A DNA stretch of 64,000 bases from Proteles cristata cristata (taxonomy: Eukaryota > Chordata > Mammalia > Carnivora > Hyaenidae), in the NCBI GenBank assembly GCA_017311185.1, contig JAESUZ010001269.1:124001-188000 (forward strand), read 5' to 3'. Within the stretch, counting starts at the first letter, position 1, and each line of letters starts with the position of its first letter. The notes below the pieces were generated by a model. It was not told where the DNA came from and did not search any database. It was given only the letters and a program-made list of their open reading frames with translations. Position numbers and translations under genes: made by a program. Below are positions 38,050 to 48,491 of this stretch, in pieces.

Positions 38050-39010
38050 TTCATACATGCTTGAAAATTCCAGAGGGTGGAAAATCTTTTTTATCAAAAA
38101 TAGTCTTTGATTTACCAACACCCAACTTTCGCAAATACTAACATTTTACTGTATCTGTTCCATACCTTTAAAAAAAAAAAAGTAAAACATTACAGATGTA
38201 GTTGTTTACCTCTCTCAATAACAAAATTCTCTCCCTCCCTTTCCAGTGGCAACCATATACCTGCAGTTGTCTATCCTGTCCGGCATGTTAAAAATGCATT
38301 TTCCTTGAATAGATGCACCCATAGAAATATATATGTATAATTATTCTGGGTGCCTATGAATTAATTATTTTACATAGATAATAACATATGCCATATGTAT
38401 GTTGATTTTTTTTTTCATTCACCACTGGGTTTTGAAATCCAAATAGCTCCAGTTTATTGGATTCACCTACCGTATACAGTCGTATACCCATACGACATAT
38501 ACAATTTATTTGTTAATCCCCCTATTGGTCAAATTCCCATTTCCACTATTATAAATGGTCATGTAAGAACATTCTATGAAAGCTTCACTTTTTAAGTATG
38601 TGCCATATTTTCTCTAGGATATACATCTAAGGGTGTCATTGTTGGGTCACATGGAACACACACTTTGACGTTTCCTCACACTTGACAAGTTGCTCTCCAA
38701 AGCAGCTGTGCCAGTTAATATCCCACCAGTAGTGTGGGAAATTCCATTCTTTCCTTAACCATTACCTGAAATTGTCAGATATTTTAATTTTTCACAATTT
38801 GATGAGCAATAAAGGATACTTTCCCTGTCCTAATGAATCCATTCAGTATCTGAATGACTCATCCTTTGCCTGCTTATCTTTTATGCTATCTTTGTCATCT
38901 GGTGAGCTTCCCCCGATGTCCGAATCCTACATCTTGACCTCTATTCCAGCTCGGTGGTCAGCTGACCTATCCCCGTCTTGATGTTTCCTGTTTTATTACC
39001 CTAGTTTTCT
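38050..39010 (-). mobile_element. Old L1M fragment
   Basis: Antisense, strongly diverged L1-like sequence (TTGTTGGGTCACATGG, CAGCTGTGCCAGTTAATATCC, CACAATTTGATGAGCAATAAA). Edges are uncertain. Confidence 0.55.
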
Positions 39011-39144
39011 GCAATCTTATCAGGGAATTTAATTATCAGTTATCAGGGAAATTAATTCCTATACCTCTCTTTCTTCTTCAGAACTATTCTGGCTATGCAT
39101 GGCCATTTATTCATTATGTGAATTTTGAGATAAGCCTATCAACG

Positions 39145-39350
39145 TTTTTTTAAACAAATTTAATGTTTATTTACTTTCGAAAGAGAGATAGACAAGACAG
39201 AGCGTGAGCAGGGGAGGCACAGAATCTGAAGCAGGCTCCAGGCTCTCAGCTGTCAGCACAGAGCCCGACACATGGCTCAAACTCATGAACCGTAAGATCA
39301 TGACCTGAGGTAAAGTCAACCGTTTAACCAAATGAGCCACACAGGTGACC
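39145..39350 (-). mobile_element. CAN-SINE, antisense, diverged
   Basis: ATGTTTATTTACTTTCGAAA tail side, body GCTCAAACTCATGAACC, end GAGCCACACAGGTGACC. Older than its neighbours by sequence drift. Confidence 0.88.
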
Positions 39351-39389
39351 CAGCACTCCAGACTGACTTTTAAAAAGTATTAAGTCTGA

Positions 39390-39637
39390 GGGCGCCTGGG
39401 TGGCTCAGCCGGTTAGATCACCCACTCTTGATTTTGCCTCAGATCATGATCTCACAGTTCTTGAGTTTGAGCCCTGTTTTGGGCTCTGGGCTGCCAGTGC
39501 CAGAGCCTGCTTGGGATTCTCTATCTCCCACTCTCTCTGCCCCTCTCCCACTCATTCTCTCATTCTCTGTGTGTGTGTGTGTGTGTGTATCTATCTCTTT
39601 CTCAAAATAAATAAATAAACATTAAATAAAAATTAAA
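39390..39637 (+). mobile_element. CAN-SINE
   Basis: GGGCGCCTGGGTGGCTCAGC head; contains a short (GT)n at 39570-39588; AAATAAATAAATAAAC tail. It is followed directly by another SINE. Confidence 0.92.
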
Positions 39638-39639
39638 TA

Positions 39640-39866
39640 GGGGCATCTGGGTGGTTCAGTTGGTTAAATGTCAGACTTCAGCTCAAGTCATCATCTCACG
39701 GTTCGTGGGTTCAATCCGGCATTGGGCTCTGTGCTCCAGCTCAGAACCTGGAGCCTGCTTTCAATTCTGTGTCTCCTTCTCTCTCATTCTGCCCTTCCCA
39801 TGCTTGCACTCTGTCTCTCTCTGTCTCTCAAAAATAAATAAATAAATGTTAAAACTTTTAATTAAA
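39640..39866 (+). mobile_element. CAN-SINE inserted at the tail of the preceding SINE
   Basis: GGGGCATCTGGGTGGTTCAG head, AAAATAAATAAATAAATG tail. The A-rich tail of the first SINE probably served as the target. Confidence 0.9.
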
Positions 39867-40361
39867 AAAGTAACTAATTGAATAAAAATTTAAAAATACT
39901 AAGTGTAATAGTTCCAAATAAGCCTAGTCCAAAGAGTTGATCATACTAAATAAATTAAAGGACTTGGGGTCTGCACCACTTTTCAAGAAAATCAGTGCTG
40001 CCCAAAACTCTAAGGGTCACATGTGTGTGAACACATCTGTGCACAGCTATTCTTTCTCTTAGAACACAACCACCATCTCTTTCTTCATCCTGAGCAGTCC
40101 ATATAGCATGAAATGGAACACCTGAAATATGAGATTTCAAGTAAATTGGGTTTCTCTGAAGTCCTTCCAGAATTTTCCCTTCCCTTCAACTCCACGACAA
40201 CTAAGTGAGTTAGGAAAGAGCAAAGATCACTTTGCAAAAGCTCTTATTTATCCTCAGTCATTCTTAGGGACCCTGCTCTGTCATTGCATCAAAGAGCAAA
40301 GTTCAGTCAGATTTAACTGATAAATCATTAGTGAACCTGTGTACAGAAAACAATCCCCTAT

Positions 40362-40401
40362 AATTATTAACTTGACAATACAATTTGTCAAGTTAATAAT
40401 T
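40362..40401. repeat. Perfect 17-bp inverted repeat, 6-nt loop
   Basis: AATTATTAACTTGACAA (40362-40378) and its exact reverse complement (40385-40401) flank TACAAT. Confidence 0.95.
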
Positions 40402-40964
40402 TTCCCCCTTACTTTCCCATAACTTCCCCATTATTTCCGTAATTATCAATTATCTTTTTAAAGGAGAGATTCTAGTATTTCCCTACTTGATAATATATAT
40501 TCTTAAGCTTCAAGGTAATTCATTATCTGAGAAATAGAGATGACAAGCCTCTTAACTGACACTGCTCCTCCTGCTGACCAGTCACGTGAACTGGGTACTT
40601 CCTCAGCTTTTCTGTTCTCCTATATAATGGAGCAAATTATCCTAATTTGAGTGAAGGAAAGAGAAGAAAAAGACTCAGGGCACATGTCTCTTAAAGTCTC
40701 TAATAAGTCAGAGATAACTTCTGTTTAATAGTAATTTTGCCTTCGAACCTTGGATAAGATCTTGGATTGCTATTTCAAGTGACTCCCAGGCAGAAGGTGA
40801 AGATCTGAGGGAGTCGAAGCTTGTCCCTCCTCCCAGCTTTCAGATTCAGTGGATATCACTGTAATTCTAAAGAGACCCAAAGATCCAACATCTTGGAAAA
40901 CAGTCTTGTGCAATGTTAGGTGATGACATCTTACCAGAGTGCATTTAAAATGTACATACATTCT

Positions 40965-41542
40965 TTTATTTTAATTTTATTTAAATCCAGATTAGTTAAC
41001 ATATATATAATAATGATTTTAGGAGTAGAAATTAGTGATTCATCAATTACATATAACACCCAGTGCTCATCCCAACAAGTGCCCTCCTTCATGCACATCA
41101 CCGTTTAGCCCATCCCTCCCACGTCCCCTCCAGCAACCCTCAGTCTGTTCTCTGTATTTAAGAATCTCTTGGGGCGCCTGGGTGGCTTAGTCGGTTAAGC
41201 GTCCGACTTTCGCTTAGGTCATGATCTCGCGGTTCGTGGGTTCGAGCCCCGCGTCAGGTTCTGTGCTGACTGCCAGCTCAGAGCCGGGAGCCTGTTTCAG
41301 TCTGTGACTCCCCCTCTCTCTGACCCTCCCCTGCTCACGCTGTCTCTCTCTCTCTTCTAGAAATAAATAAAACATTAAAAAAAAAAAAAAGATTCTCTTA
41401 TGGTTTGCCTCCCTGTCTGTTTTTATCTTTTTTTCCTTCCCTTCCCCTATGTTTATCTGTTTTGTTTCTTAAATTCCATACATGAGTGAAATCCTATGAT
41501 ATTTATCTTTCCGCGACTGACTTATTTTGCCTAGCATCATGC
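40965..41542 (-). mobile_element. L1 3' fragment, split by a nested SINE
   Basis: Antisense L1 3' end (CCCAGTGCTCATCCCAACAA at 41059-41078). It is flanked by the 11-bp duplication ACATACATTCT at 40954-40964 and 41543-41553. A CAN-SINE at 41171-41389 sits inside it, so the L1 is older than that SINE. Confidence 0.88.
41171..41389 (+). mobile_element. CAN-SINE nested in L1, 'CGCTTAGG' lineage
   Basis: GGGGCGCCTGGGTGGCTTAG head with the lineage-specific internal bases. AGAATCTCTT / AGATTCTCTT flank it inside the antisense L1. Confidence 0.95.
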
Positions 41543-43349
41543 ACATACATTCTGGCTTAGAAACCCGTCTTCGAGGATTTATCCCAAGGAAAAATAAACA
41601 AAACGGTTAGTTTAGAGCACAAGATTCTCTGTCCCAGGATGATGCAGAAAACACAACTGTCCGTCAATGGGGACTTACTAAGCAAAGCATACAGAGACTT
41701 TTGGCTTCCACTTCAACATGTAAAGAGCTTGAAAGTGTCACCGCCGTCCTTACAACAGGAAGCTGGACAAACTGAAAGCCAATGGCTTGTCTTGAACCCA
41801 TCAGGGAAGGGCAGTTGCGGAGGAACCTGTCACTGTGAAATCTAGGGATACAGGCAAACCCTGAAACACAGCTTAGACCTTCTTTACCCGGAACCACTGG
41901 AGCCATTACTGGTAGAAACACTTAAACAGTAATTTTGACAAATTGATGGGGGCCGAGGGTGGGCCAGCATGAGAGTGAGAAACCCACTGGTTGCCGTAGG
42001 CACAGGACACGCCCACAGTGTTATGAGCTGTACCTACAGCGGGAATATCGCTGGGCTGTCTTGGAGAATGAAGTCCCTTCATCGCGCTGGCTGGGGAAGG
42101 GGAAGAATAACCATCGCGAAATATGTCCAGAGACTTCACTTTCACGAAGGTCTATTCTCTGGCGGAAATGACTTGGCCAGAGCCCTGCATCAGCTGCAGA
42201 AGAGCTCTTCTCCGACTCCAGCCTCACCTAAGGGAGGAAAAAAAAAGAATACAGCCAAGGTTTCAGCTGTCTCAAGAGGGTATTGTTGTGAGCATCTGGG
42301 TGGAACACCTGAGACATGGAAACTCTAAGAAGCCAGTGAACCTAGTTAAGGCCTCTTTGTGAACTATGATGACCCCAGTGGGTAGACGTAGAGACCTACT
42401 GGGCTTGGGGTTGCTGCCCAGGACAAGCCTCCTAAGTCAGCTCCCCTCACAGTAAACCTGCCACCTGGCAGTCTGGAGCAGCCTGCCTCTTCCTTCAGTC
42501 TGTCTGTGGCCTCCGCACACAGGGGCTGGTTTGTGAACCAACACCCCTACCCCACCAAGCCCCACCTGCCCTTATCACTGTCCCCATTTGTCAGTGCTGG
42601 GCCACAGCGCTGGCAAACCTGGGAGAGAGACACTTAGAGCAGCCTGGATGGGTCTTAAAACCATAGCTCTGAGCGAAAAAGAAAGCATGCATTTAAATAA
42701 ACTAAAAAATGTATCCACGGCAAACAATGCACGTTTCCTAAGAATACAAACAGAAAGACGTCTATTAAACCCATGAAATAGTTACCATGGAGTTCAGGGC
42801 GGGGTCGCCAGGAGTGCCAGGTGGAAATTTTAAAGATGAAACTATAATAAAAATAAAGCACCCTAACTCCTCCATGCTCCCCTTCTTGCCCTATTCGGAT
42901 GCACAGCTGTCCAGAGCCTTCCTAGCCATTTGGTTCCCTTCTACTTCCCTGGAGAGTACAAACCCCCTTCCCATTTGCCCTTGTCTTCCAAGAGAACCCT
43001 AATACCAACCCTCATTTCTTTATCCACTCGCTTCATGCACATCCTCCCCCCCTCTCTCTCTTAGTCACACTCGTTTCTCAATCTCTGACCCCTGCAACAC
43101 TATCTTGAGCCTTCCCCACAGCTGCCACCACCCTCACAGAGAGACGGGGGTTCTGATGAGAACCTGCTGGAACACAAAACTAACAAAACTAGTCTGGAAG
43201 ATCTTTCCTGTGTTTGCCCGCCATCTTTCTCCTTTCTGTCTCTTTGCTTCTTTTTCTTTTTCTGCCCTAATGCTCTGGTGCCTGCCTTGGAAGCTCTGGG
43301 GCTTGTCCCAGGTGAAGGCAGTAACGGCTCCCGGACCTCCCTAAAGCTC

Positions 43350-43451
43350 CTCCCCTTCCATCCTAAACTCAAAGTCCAGCTGGCCAGGGAGCAGATGCAG
43401 CCCTTCCCCAGCCTGCACTCCCCAAGGGCACTGGCTCTCTGACTGGGAGGG
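43350..43451 (+). promoter_or_regulatory. AGXT2: AGXT2 proximal promoter / 5' UTR with HNF4 motif at 43370-43378
   Basis: CAAAGTCCA at 43370-43378 is an exact match to the HNF4-specific half-site motif and ends 73 bp before the start codon. AGXT2 is a liver/kidney gene, and I recall reports of HNF4-alpha control in human and mouse. No TATA box is visible. The transcription start is not known from sequence. Confidence 0.55.
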
Positions 43452-43539
43452 ATGACTCCAGCTGGGAGACCCTTGCTGAGAGCTTTGCATCTGCAGACCT
43501 CCTTTCCCAGGATCCCCAAGATGTGCCCTTCCTTGAGCC
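43452..43539 (+). CDS. AGXT2: AGXT2 coding exon 1 (mitochondrial targeting sequence)
   Basis: Start codon 43452-43454 has G at -3 and is directly preceded by an in-frame TGA at 43440-43442, so translation cannot begin further upstream. It encodes 29 codons plus one base: MTPAGRPLLRALHLQTSFPR then IPKMCPSLS. This aligns with the remembered human start MTLIWRHLLRPLCLVTSAPR, ILEMHPFLS. Donor GTGAGT begins at 43540. The joined junction codon is CGT (Arg), one residue shorter than my human alignment at this seam. Confidence 0.88.
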
Positions 43540-43890
43540 GTGAGTGGAAACCAGGGGCACGGGGGTGAGCCGAGGGTCAGCGAGAGGGGCTGGGCTGAGC
43601 TCGGAGCCTATTGCCTGGGATTCTGGGATGAGGCCTGCATGGGGGCTTGGAGACAGGCCATCTGACACAGCAGCCCTATGCCCCCTGTCCAAGCCCAGTA
43701 TTTTGCAGAGCCTCCTCTTGCCCTGAAATGAAATCCATGGATAATAAAACCCACTATGCACAATTTCAAAATGAAAGCAATGCAGTATTGTAGCTATAAT
43801 ATAAAGAAGAAATAAAAAGAAAGCAATTCAAAATAAGCATTAACTGCAATAAGTTGATACTCAAGGACAATGACTTTAAAAGGCTTAATA

Positions 43891-44132
43891 GGGGCGCCTG
43901 GGTGGCTTAGTCGGTTAAGCGTCCGACTTTCGCTTAGGTCATGATCTCGCGGTTCGTGGGTTCGAGCCCCGTGTCGGGCTCTGTGCTGACTGCCAGCTCA
44001 GAGCCTGGAGCCTGTTTCAGTCTGTGACTCCCTCTCTCTCTGACCCTCCCCTGCTCACACTGTCTCTCTCTCTCTCTCTCCTAGAAATAAATAAAACATA
44101 AAAAAAATTTTTTTAATAAAAAAATAAATAAA
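43891..44132 (+). mobile_element. CAN-SINE, 'CGCTTAGG' lineage
   Basis: Near-consensus young copy 350 bp into AGXT2 intron 1. TAAAAGGCTTAATA duplicated at 43877-43890 and 44133-44146. Confidence 0.96.
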
Positions 44133-44204
44133 TAAAAGGCTTAATAAAGTCTCCTCGTGAATGTCCACCATACCCCCAAAAGGTAGTACCATCGCCTCAA
44201 GCAC

Positions 44205-44335
44205 CGACCTACAGTCAGAGCCCGGTGGGGATTCTCTCTCTCCCTCCCTATCTGTCCCTCCCCTGCTTGTTCACACGTGTGCTCTCTCTCTCTCTCTCTC
44301 TCTCCCTCTCAAAATAAATAAGCTTAAAAATAAAT
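44205..44335 (+). mobile_element. CAN-SINE, 3' half only
   Basis: Lacks the tRNA-like head. Retains AGAGCCCGGTGGGGATTCTC, the CT tract and an AAAATAAATAAGC tail. Confidence 0.75.
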
Positions 44336-44440
44336 ACATAATGGTTATCTAATATACTACGCAGGAATAAGGCATAATTAGTACTTTAATAAATCACGTT
44401 AATGTTCTATGAACTATGTCCATTGTATATTTTCAAATAT

Positions 44441-44498
44441 TCCTTCCTTCCTCTTCTCTCCCTTCCTTTCTTCCTTCCTTCCTTCCATCCTTCCTTCC
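44441..44498. repeat. (TTCC)n-rich tract
   Basis: Imperfect TTCC tetranucleotide run in AGXT2 intron 1. Confidence 0.85.
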
Positions 44499-44939
44499 AA
44501 CATAATTTTATGTACTTCATTTGGAACCCTCACTCCACCACCACATTCCATTCAGTTAGGTGAACAAACGACTGAATCTGCCTGCTTTGACTGTTTAAAA
44601 TCTAGTCTCTTCTTTATTCAATCCTTCTCCTCAGCTCTGCCCCCACTGCTAGCTTGCTATCGTAATTCCTATAGCTTTGGAGCCCAAAGAACTCCCAGTC
44701 CTTCTGAATGTGCAACTCCAATTGTGCAGGCAGGAAAATGGAACTGAAGGAGGCAAGGGGATTTGAATTCATAGAAACAGTCTATTCTTCTGCCGTTTCA
44801 GAAGAGTAACTAATGTAGAGAGACACGGTTAAAAGCTTTCCAACAGGGGAAATTCTCAGAAAACGTAGGCTGTTGTTTTTTTTTTTTTCTCATATCTATG
44901 CTGGAAAGCCGAAAGCCACTTATTTTTAAAATGAGAGTA

Positions 44940-45171
44940 GGGGGGCCTGGGTGGCTTAGTCGGTTAAGCGTCTGACTTTTGCTTAGGTCATGATCTCGCG
45001 GTTCGCGGGTTCGAGCCCCGTGTCGGGCTCTGTGCTGACTGCCAGCTCAGAGCCTGGAGCCTGTTTCAGTCTGTGACTCCCTCTCTCTCTGACCCTCCCC
45101 TGCTCATGCTGTCTCTCTCTCTCACCTAGAAATAAATTAAAAAATATTTAAAATAAATAAATAAATAAATA
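44940..45171 (+). mobile_element. CAN-SINE, 'CGCTTAGG' lineage
   Basis: GGGGGCCTGGGTGGCTTAGT head, TTTGCTTAGGTCATGATC and AAATAAATAAATAAATAAA tail. TGAGAGTA repeats flank it. Confidence 0.94.
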
Positions 45172-45609
45172 AAGTGAGAGTAAATTAATGACATTAGTGA
45201 TTATTTAAAGCAGAAAAGTGAATGAGAGCTCTTGGAAAGAAAACATAGTCAGAGCTGTTCCTTTCCAGCTTTATTTAAAACATAATTGTTCACTGTGTTT
45301 CTCAGGACTGTGACTTCACAGCCACACAAAACACCAACATTTCATCTATGGATTCAGACCTTTGTGCTGACTGAGTAAGAGACATCATTTTGTCAGCTCT
45401 CCCCACCCATAAAATGATCTTGACACTGACCTTAAATCTTCAAAATTAGCACTATTCCTTTCCAGGAGTGCTCACTAGGTCTCTAAACATCTCTTCCCAC
45501 TGTGATATTCTTGAACTCTATTGTCCCATTCCACAGCTACTGACAGGTCAAAATCCGTGCTGGAAAGGAAGAGTGAGTGTGGCCAATGGGCGAGAAAAGA
45601 GAAGTAGGC

Positions 45610-45745
45610 TGGGACCTAGAAACTTGGAGTTTCAGTCTTGTTCTATAGCTGGCTAGCGCAGTCAGCTTACTCAAGTTAATTTACTACTTGGGGCTGCTTT
45701 CCTCACCTATACCGTAAGCATTTTGACAACAAGAATCTGAGGCCC
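45610..45745 (+). mobile_element. MIR-like relic
   Basis: TTGGAGTTTCAGTCTTGTTC ... GGGGCTGCTTTCCTCACCTA, diverged MIR order. Ends at the antisense SINE insertion. Confidence 0.45.
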
Positions 45746-45763
45746 CTTCCAGCTCCAAATCTT

Positions 45764-45986
45764 TTTTTTTTTTAATTTTTATTTATTTCTAGGACAGAGA
45801 GAGAGAGAGAGAGACAGTGTGAGCATGGGAGGGTCAGAGAGAGAGGGAGTCACAGACTGAAACAGGTTCCAGGCTCTGAGCTGGCCGCCAGCACAGAGCC
45901 CAACGGGGGGCTCGAACCCACGAACCGCGAGATCATGACCCAAGCGAAAGTCGGATGCTCAACTGACTAAGCCACCCAGGCGCCCC
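45764..45986 (-). mobile_element. CAN-SINE, antisense, 'CGCTTAGG'-type body
   Basis: Reverse element with GAGTCACAGACTGAAACAGG and AAGCGAAAGTCGGATGC. CCAGCTCCAAATCTT duplicated at 45749-45763 and 45987-46001. Confidence 0.95.
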
Positions 45987-46242
45987 CCAGCTCCAAATCT
46001 TAAGTGATTCTTCTGGCTTGCCTCATCTTGGCTTTGCCATGGTCTGGTGACGGGTCCTCATGACCTTTGTGTTGTGTTTGGGAGGAAGGTTTTGTCTTCC
46101 ACGTCTATATGTGTGTATTTGTTATTATAGGACACTGCCTGGCACCTGTCTCTCCTAATTCTCTACAAGAATAGTCAACAGCCAGTCATTCATTGTTTAC
46201 TGAGAGCCAACCTGGTGTCAGGAATTAAAATTGGCACCAGGA

Positions 46243-46458
46243 GGGGCGCCTGGGTGGCTTAGTCGGTTAAGCGTCCGACTTTCGCTTGGGTCATGATCTC
46301 GCGGTTCGTGGGTTCAAGCCCTGCGTTGGGCTCTGTGCTGACTGCCAGCTCAGAGTCTGGAGCCTGTTTCAGTCTGTGACTCCCGCTCTCTCTGACCCTC
46401 CCCTGCTCGCGCTGTCTCTCTCTCTCTCCTAGAAATAAATAAAACATTTTTTTTAAAA
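46243..46458 (+). mobile_element. CAN-SINE, 'CGCTTAGG' lineage
   Basis: GGGCGCCTGGGTGGCTTAGT head. Perfect 16-bp duplication AAAATTGGCACCAGGA at 46227-46242 and 46459-46474. Confidence 0.96.
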
Positions 46459-46907
46459 AAAATTGGCACCAGGATTGAGGCAGCAAGCAGCTCAAAGCTT
46501 ACAAAGCACCTTTATTAACGCGGAAGATATATTCCAGCAATGCACCACAGTGGCAGAAGTTTGGCCAACTGAAGAGAGAAATGTAACCCCCCTAGAAGCG
46601 GGGGGGAGGATGGTGCCAGGCTGTAGTGGGAAAAATGATGACTTTCTCCAATATCACCCATGGGTTGTTTGGTTTTTTTTTTACAATATTTGAAAGAAAC
46701 TCTCCTTTTTTCCTCCAGAAAACATGTTATTGAGATACCTTAGTTTGTAAATCTTAGCTAAAAGTTGATTTAAAGTATTATTTTAAACTAAGAAATAAAC
46801 TAAAGTGCCTAAGAGTCTTGATTCAGATGACTTAGTATAAGGGATTTTTACCAACAGGCTAATTTGATGTTTAACTGAGGACCCTAAGTTCACTTTACCC
46901 TTAATAG

Positions 46908-46993
46908 GTGCTTTCTGGACATCTGTGACCAAGCTCAGTCTGCCCACAAAACCCAGAATGCCACCGTGTAAACTTACACCTGAAAAATACCAG
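46908..46993 (+). CDS. AGXT2: AGXT2 coding exon 2
   Basis: Acceptor CCCTTAATAG ends at 46907; donor GTAAGA begins at 46994. After the split codon it encodes [20 protein letters not shown] and KLTPEKYQ, matching the human segment [17 protein letters not shown] at all but one position. This is the end of the presequence and start of the mature enzyme. Confidence 0.95.
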
Positions 46994-47343
46994 GTAAGAG
47001 TCAAAATTTTAGGAAAACCCAAGAGGGTGGCTCTTCTTGAAAGGGCAGAATTAATTGTTTCCTCAAGCAAAACCCACAAATGTCCCTGCCTACCACAGAG
47101 CCATACATCTTAGATGTTCTATCTCCAAGTCACTAGGAGCATCTGACCCCTCTTACTCCACTCTGTGCTGTTGCATGAATTGCTGTATGTTGTGAGAGAC
47201 AGAGCAGAGACCGAGCGACCAAGAGCATGAGAAAGAGATGATCCATCTATTTCACAGGGATATAGACGTAGACACACACAAACACACACAAATACATATA
47301 TTACATTTGTGGTGCCACACACTTGCTTTCAAAATGTTGTTCA

Positions 47344-47512
47344 GGGGGCCCATAGGGGGCTCAGTCAGTTAAGTGCCTGACTCTTGATCTCGGGTCAAGT
47401 CATGATCTCATGGTTTGTGAGTTCGAGCCCCACATCATGCTCTCTGCTGTCAGTGTAGAGCCAGCTTTAGATCCTCTGTCCACAAACCCCTCTCTGCCCC
47501 TCCCTGCTTGTG

Positions 47513-47592
<80 letters not shown>

Positions 47593-47612
47593 AATAAAAC
47601 ATTTTTAAAAAG
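47344..47612 (+). mobile_element. CAN-SINE with (CT)n(CA)n expansion
   Basis: GGGGGCCCATAGGGGGCTCA head, diverged body and TAAATAAAACATTTTTAAAA tail after a long microsatellite. Confidence 0.88.
47516..47590. repeat. Composite (CT)n(CA)n microsatellite
   Basis: About 17 CT units followed directly by 20 CA units, grown inside the CT tract of a SINE. Confidence 0.95.
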
Positions 47613-47627
47613 CAAAATAAAATGTTT

Positions 47628-47810
47628 TTCTGGGAGCTCAGTCATTTAAGCCTCTGACTCTTGATTTCAGCTCAGGTCATGATCTCATAGTTTTGTGGGT
47701 TGGATCCCCACATCAGGCTCTGCACTAACAGAGCACGTCAATGATCCTTCCCCACTCACTCTCTCTCAAAATCAATAAATAAACTGTAAAAATAAATAAA
47801 TTAAATTAAA
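47628..47810 (+). mobile_element. CAN-SINE, diverged, 5'-damaged
   Basis: GGGAGCTCAGTCATTTAAGC head remnant, CTCAGGTCATGATCTCATAG and CAATAAATAAACTG tail. Confidence 0.85.
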
Positions 47811-48491
47811 TGTTGTTCTGATTTTGGTGGTCTCATATGGCATTACACAATCTGGACTTCACAAGTCCTTCCTTCCAAAGTAGGAAGTTATAGTTTTGCT
47901 CTCAGACTAAGAAACATCAGGCATTCTCATGCTCTCCTCCTCCCTTCCTCCCTCCCTTCCTTTCCATCCCCTTTATTCTACATAACACTCATAGGTTATA
48001 AATTATAGATTCAGAGGTCAGGATGGACCCACAAAAAAGAGCAATATAGGAGAAAGTTTTGTTAATTAAATATATGAACACCACCAGCCCCTCATTTTCT
48101 TTTTATTCTCAAAAAAAAAAAAAAAGAACTATAGGGTAAATAAGAAAGAAAAGATATTATTGCACACATGTACTTCTAAAGTCTTTATTTTATTCTACAG
48201 CTAAAATGAATTCAGAGACAAGACTTTCCATTTAGAGGAAGAATGTTTCAGCCTCCTTCTTCATATGTGATCTAGAAAGAGATCCAAGGGCCACATTAAT
48301 AATGTCCCCTCCTTGAGAGGAGCAAGGAGGGAACCTGGGGCAAATACAGCCACTTGTGGGCACAGCACAAAGCCTAACTCGGTCAGTAGAGAGGCAAGGC
48401 ACAACATATGACCTGCTGGTGATGCTGTAAGAAGCGTAGAGATCTTAAGGAAAGGGGGGATCTTAAACACTTCAATTCTGCCTCTTCACAG

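Larger units (their letters stand above)
34901..43349. other. PRLR-AGXT2 intergenic region
   Basis: Holds two young L1 3' fragments (35335-36050 and 40965-41542), an old L1M fragment (38050-39010), SINEs (37013-37239, 39145-39350, 39390-39637, 39640-39866, 41171-41389) and a perfect hairpin (40362-40401). 36070-37010 and 37260-38040 hold nothing recognised. 41555-43349 is a relatively GC-rich, repeat-poor island. Confidence 0.65.
43540..46907 (+). other. AGXT2: AGXT2 intron 1
   Basis: Packed with young SINEs (43891-44132, 44205-44335 partial, 44940-45171, 45764-45986 minus, 46243-46458), a TTCC-rich tract (44441-44498) and a MIR-like piece (about 45610-45745). Confidence 0.8.
46994..48491 (+). 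other. AGXT2: AGXT2 intron 2
   Basis: Contains two SINEs in tandem (47344-47612 and 47628-47810) and a composite (CT)n(CA)n microsatellite (47516-47590). Nothing else recognised. Confidence 0.75.

Noticed and set aside
42000..42365. Open frames of 70-119 codons as a new gene
   Set aside because: Three overlapping frames are open by chance in GC-rich DNA. No family recognised and no splice or start support, so kept only as an unassigned island.
43100..43761. 130-139-codon minus-strand frames opposite the AGXT2 start
   Set aside because: GC-rich shadow on the opposite strand of AGXT2 exon 1; no recognised similarity and no splice logic.
47516..47590. CRISPR-like or satellite array
   Set aside because: Plain dinucleotide microsatellite within a SINE; no spacers and a mammalian setting.
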